DNA from: a virus
Direction: 5' to 3' (one strand)
Length of the DNA: 64,000 nt
IMG/VR virus record: IMGVR_UViG_3300044633_001393
Coordinates: 1 to 64,000 of that record
Of this stretch, positions 62,252 to 64,000 are shown piece after piece. Position numbers and translations under genes: made by a program. Under the pieces are notes generated by a model that did no database searches, was not told where the DNA came from, and saw nothing but the letters and a program-made list of their open reading frames with translations. The stretch's first letter is position 1; each line of letters starts with the position of its first letter.

Positions 62252-62743
62252 ATGGCAGAACTACTAAATCCAAGTGAAATATTCGCTACGGCATTCGAAC
62301 CAAAAGTAAAGAATCGTTTTATTCTTTATGTTGATGGTATTCCATCATTCATCATCAAAAAGGTCAATCGTCCTAAACTAACACAAGCCAAGAAGGAACT
62401 TGACCATATTAACGTAAAAACCTACTACAAGGGTAAAAGTGTATGGGATGAAATCAGTATGGAACTTTATGATCCAATTGTACCATCCGGTGCTCAAGCA
62501 GTAATGGAATGGGTACGTTTGCACCACGAATCAGTTACTGGTCGTGATGGTTACCAAGACTTCTATAAGAAGGATCTAACAATTAACGTCTTGGGTCCAG
62601 TAGGTGACAAAGTAGAAGAATGGAAGTTGGTAGGTTCATTTATCGTAAGCGCTGATTTCCAAGAAATGGATTGGAGCGATGACGGTGCTGCTCAGATGAT
62701 CAGTTTATCTGTAGCATACGATTACGCAATTCTCCAATATTAA
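62252..62743 (+). CDS. Tail tube protein, gp19-like
   Basis: 163 aa, exactly the length of T4 gp19. P-K-V-K-N-R-F-I-L-Y-V-D-G-I-P near 17-31, I-S-M-E-L-Y-D-P-I, M-E-W-V-R-L-H-H-E and the closing D-W-S-D-D-G-A-A-Q-M-I match the tube fold of contractile tails. It polymerises inside the sheath encoded at 22628. Here the tube gene lies 36 kb from the sheath gene; in T4 the two are adjacent. An A-rich/AAGG sequence precedes the start, and a terminator follows. Confidence 0.9.
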   Translation: MAELLNPSEIFATAFEPKVKNRFILYVDGIPSFIIKKVNRPKLTQAKKELDHINVKTYYKGKSVWDEISMELYDPIVPSGAQAVMEWVRLHHESVTGRDGYQDFYKKDLTINVLGPVGDKVEEWKLVGSFIVSADFQEMDWSDDGAAQMISLSVAYDYAILQY

Positions 62744-62762
62744 TATTTATTGTATCAAAAAG

Positions 62763-62789
62763 AACCCCACATTTATTTGTGGGGTTTTC
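62763..62789 (+). terminator. Rho-independent terminator after the tail tube gene
   Basis: A 9-bp stem (AACCCCACA / TGTGGGGTT) with a 6-nt loop followed by T residues, 20 bp after the tube stop. Third terminator in the window after a very abundant virion protein (sheath, capsid, tube). Confidence 0.88.
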
Positions 62790-62802
62790 TATTTATTACT
62801 AT

Positions 62803-63711
62803 ATGCAAATGGGCAAGAAAATATTCGTAATTTATCCTGGTAGATTTCATCCCTTTCACAAAGGTCACAAAAGTGTATACAACTACCTAACCACTAAATT
62901 TGGTGGTAATGATGTATACATAACAACCACAGGTGTTACAAAATTGCCAAAATCACCATTTACTTTCAATGAAAAAATGCAAATGATGATTACCACAGGT
63001 ATACCGGCAAACAAAATACTAAACGTCAAAAACAACTACAACTTGAAAAGTGTAGCTAATCAAATACCAATCAATATAGAACGTGATATTATTATTTTTG
63101 CAGTTAGTGAAAAGGATATGATTGAAGATCCAAGATTCAAAAACTTTGTAAAAAAAGATGGATCTCCTTCTTATTTACAGCCATTGCCAAAAAATCAATC
63201 CAAATTAGACCCAGCCATAAAACACGGATACTTGATAACAGTACCAACTGTAGATTTTACAGTACTAGGGTTACCGGCTAGAAGTGCAAGTCAATTAAGA
63301 TCTCAATATGCTACATTAACCCCAGAACAACAAAAGGCTTTTATTATCGATTTGTTTGGTAATTACAATACAAATGTTCATAATATATTAAACAATAAAT
63401 TGGGTAAAATTACTGGTAAATTAACCGAAAAACAAAAGAAGTTATTAAAGAAATTGATTGTGGGTATAATGAAAGAAGACGAAGCTAAAATAAATTCTGC
63501 AAGAAAAAAGTATAATCAAGCTGGATTGGTTCTTCGTACCGTTGAACTTGATGCGGCACAACAAGAACTTACAAAAGCAAATGACGATTTAAAAGCTGCA
63601 ACTACCCCCGAAGAAAAAGCTGCGGCTGAACTACGTGTAAAAAACAAAAAAGATGCAGTAGACAGTAAAACAGCCGCTCGTGATGCTGCTCAACATCAAT
63701 TAAATACCTAA
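62803..63711 (+). CDS. Nicotinamide-nucleotide adenylyltransferase-like protein (cytidylyltransferase fold)
   Basis: 302 aa from ATG 62803 (ATG 62809 also possible; an upstream GTG lies inside the terminator and is rejected). The nucleotidylyltransferase signature is clear: Y-P-G-R-F-H-P-F-H19-K-G-H22, then K-L-P-K-S-P-F-T-F-N-E-K-M near 51-63 and S-A-S-Q-L-R-S near the end of the fold, standing in for I-S-S-T-x-x-R. These features are typical of NMNAT/NadR enzymes making NAD from NMN. The C-terminal ~100 residues are a charged coiled coil not found in NMNATs. Phage NMNATs can restore NAD depleted by host defences; that use here is inference. Confidence 0.7.
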   Translation: MQMGKKIFVIYPGRFHPFHKGHKSVYNYLTTKFGGNDVYITTTGVTKLPKSPFTFNEKMQMMITTGIPANKILNVKNNYNLKSVANQIPINIERDIIIFAVSEKDMIEDPRFKNFVKKDGSPSYLQPLPKNQSKLDPAIKHGYLITVPTVDFTVLGLPARSASQLRSQYATLTPEQQKAFIIDLFGNYNTNVHNILNNKLGKITGKLTEKQKKLLKKLIVGIMKEDEAKINSARKKYNQAGLVLRTVELDAAQQELTKANDDLKAATTPEEKAAAELRVKNKKDAVDSKTAARDAAQHQLNT

Positions 63712-63760
63712 ATATAATAACATAAAAGTTATATAAAGTTCTATATATTGTTATAAAGTT

Positions 63761-64000
63761 ATGAGTGACGAAATTATAATTCAAAAATTAAAGCAACAAC
63801 ATTCAACTGCATCAACAACAGCTGCACCTACAAGTTATCCTGCGGAAACAATAGAATTGCCATCTAAAGGATATTTCTATGATGAGTCTAGTCCACTAAG
63901 CAAAGGTAGTGTGGAATTAAAGATGATGACTGCTAGAGAAGAAGACATTTTAACCAATGAAAACTTCATCAAAAACGGTACTGTATTGGATAAATTGCTT
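63761..64000 (+). CDS. Baseplate hub protein, gp26-like, N-terminal part (3' end outside window)
   Basis: 80 codons are visible, running off the right edge. After a Ser/Thr-rich start, P-S-K-G-Y-F-Y near 35-41, then L-K-M-M-T-A-R-E-E-D-I-L and N-G-T-V-L-D-K-L-L match the N-terminus of T4-type gp26 hub subunits. This places baseplate hub genes just beyond the window. The frame is intact to the last base. Confidence 0.65.
   Translation, partial: MSDEIIIQKLKQQHSTASTTAAPTSYPAETIELPSKGYFYDESSPLSKGSVELKMMTAREEDILTNENFIKNGTVLDKLL

Overview
The window is a 64 kb piece of an AT-rich, uncultured-type T4-like myovirus (Caudoviricetes with a contractile tail). It is not a bacterial chromosome: almost every gene is a virion, packaging or replication gene of the T4 class. 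Recognisable T4 counterparts are baseplate wedge gp6 (C-terminus), sheath gp18, tube gp19, terminase gp17, portal gp20, prohead protease gp21, scaffold gp22, major capsid gp23, neck gp13/gp14-like, sheath-stabiliser gp15-like, hub gp26-like and the gp46/gp47 recombination nuclease. The host cannot be named. A phage heptosyltransferase that would need ADP-heptose and a lipobox protein argue for a Gram-negative host. Shine-Dalgarno sequences are weak or absent at most starts.

Layout. 1-12.8 kb: baseplate and tail proteins (gp6 C-terminus, a DNRLRE-like protein, a 1504-aa protein with a LamG-like part, an FG-GAP beta-propeller protein). 12.8-17.4 kb: replication and recombination (RuvC-like nuclease, DnaG-type primase, a single-chain Mre11-Rad50 homologue). 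17.4-22.5 kb: glycan cassette (FkbM methyltransferase, two-domain glycosyltransferase, glycosyltransferase fused to an autotransporter-type heptosyltransferase). 22.6-26.5 kb: a double-size tail sheath, then a strong terminator. 26.6-29.2 kb: small genes whose N-termini look like capsid-targeting peptides. 29.3-40.5 kb: packaging and head genes, interrupted by two minus-strand genes and ended by a terminator. 40.6-45.8 kb: accessory island with a GIY-YIG homing endonuclease on + and a minus-strand cassette (lipoprotein, MscS-like membrane protein, ankyrin/class III nucleotide cyclase, Mom-like DNA-modification protein, small proteins). 45.9-51.3 kb: further targeting-peptide genes, then neck and tail-completion genes. 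51.4-60.9 kb: two adhesin-like fibres, one with about 1730 residues of collagen-like Gly-X-Y and an S74 chaperone. 60.9-64 kb: structured RNA region, HAD/nucleotidyltransferase fusion, tail tube, NMNAT-like enzyme and a gp26-like hub protein cut by the window edge.

How the genes may work together. The glycan cassette plus the Ser/Thr-saturated, proline-free collagen-like fibre and the Ser-rich sheath suggest that the phage O-glycosylates its own virion. The shared N-terminal peptides ending in L-x-E, next to a gp21-type protease, suggest that several enzymes are packaged in the head and delivered with the DNA. The minus-strand island joins a nucleotide cyclase to an MscS-like membrane protein and to a DNA-modification gene. 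This layout resembles cyclic-nucleotide defence or host-takeover modules, and I know of no described equivalent. All three are inferences from sequence reading alone.
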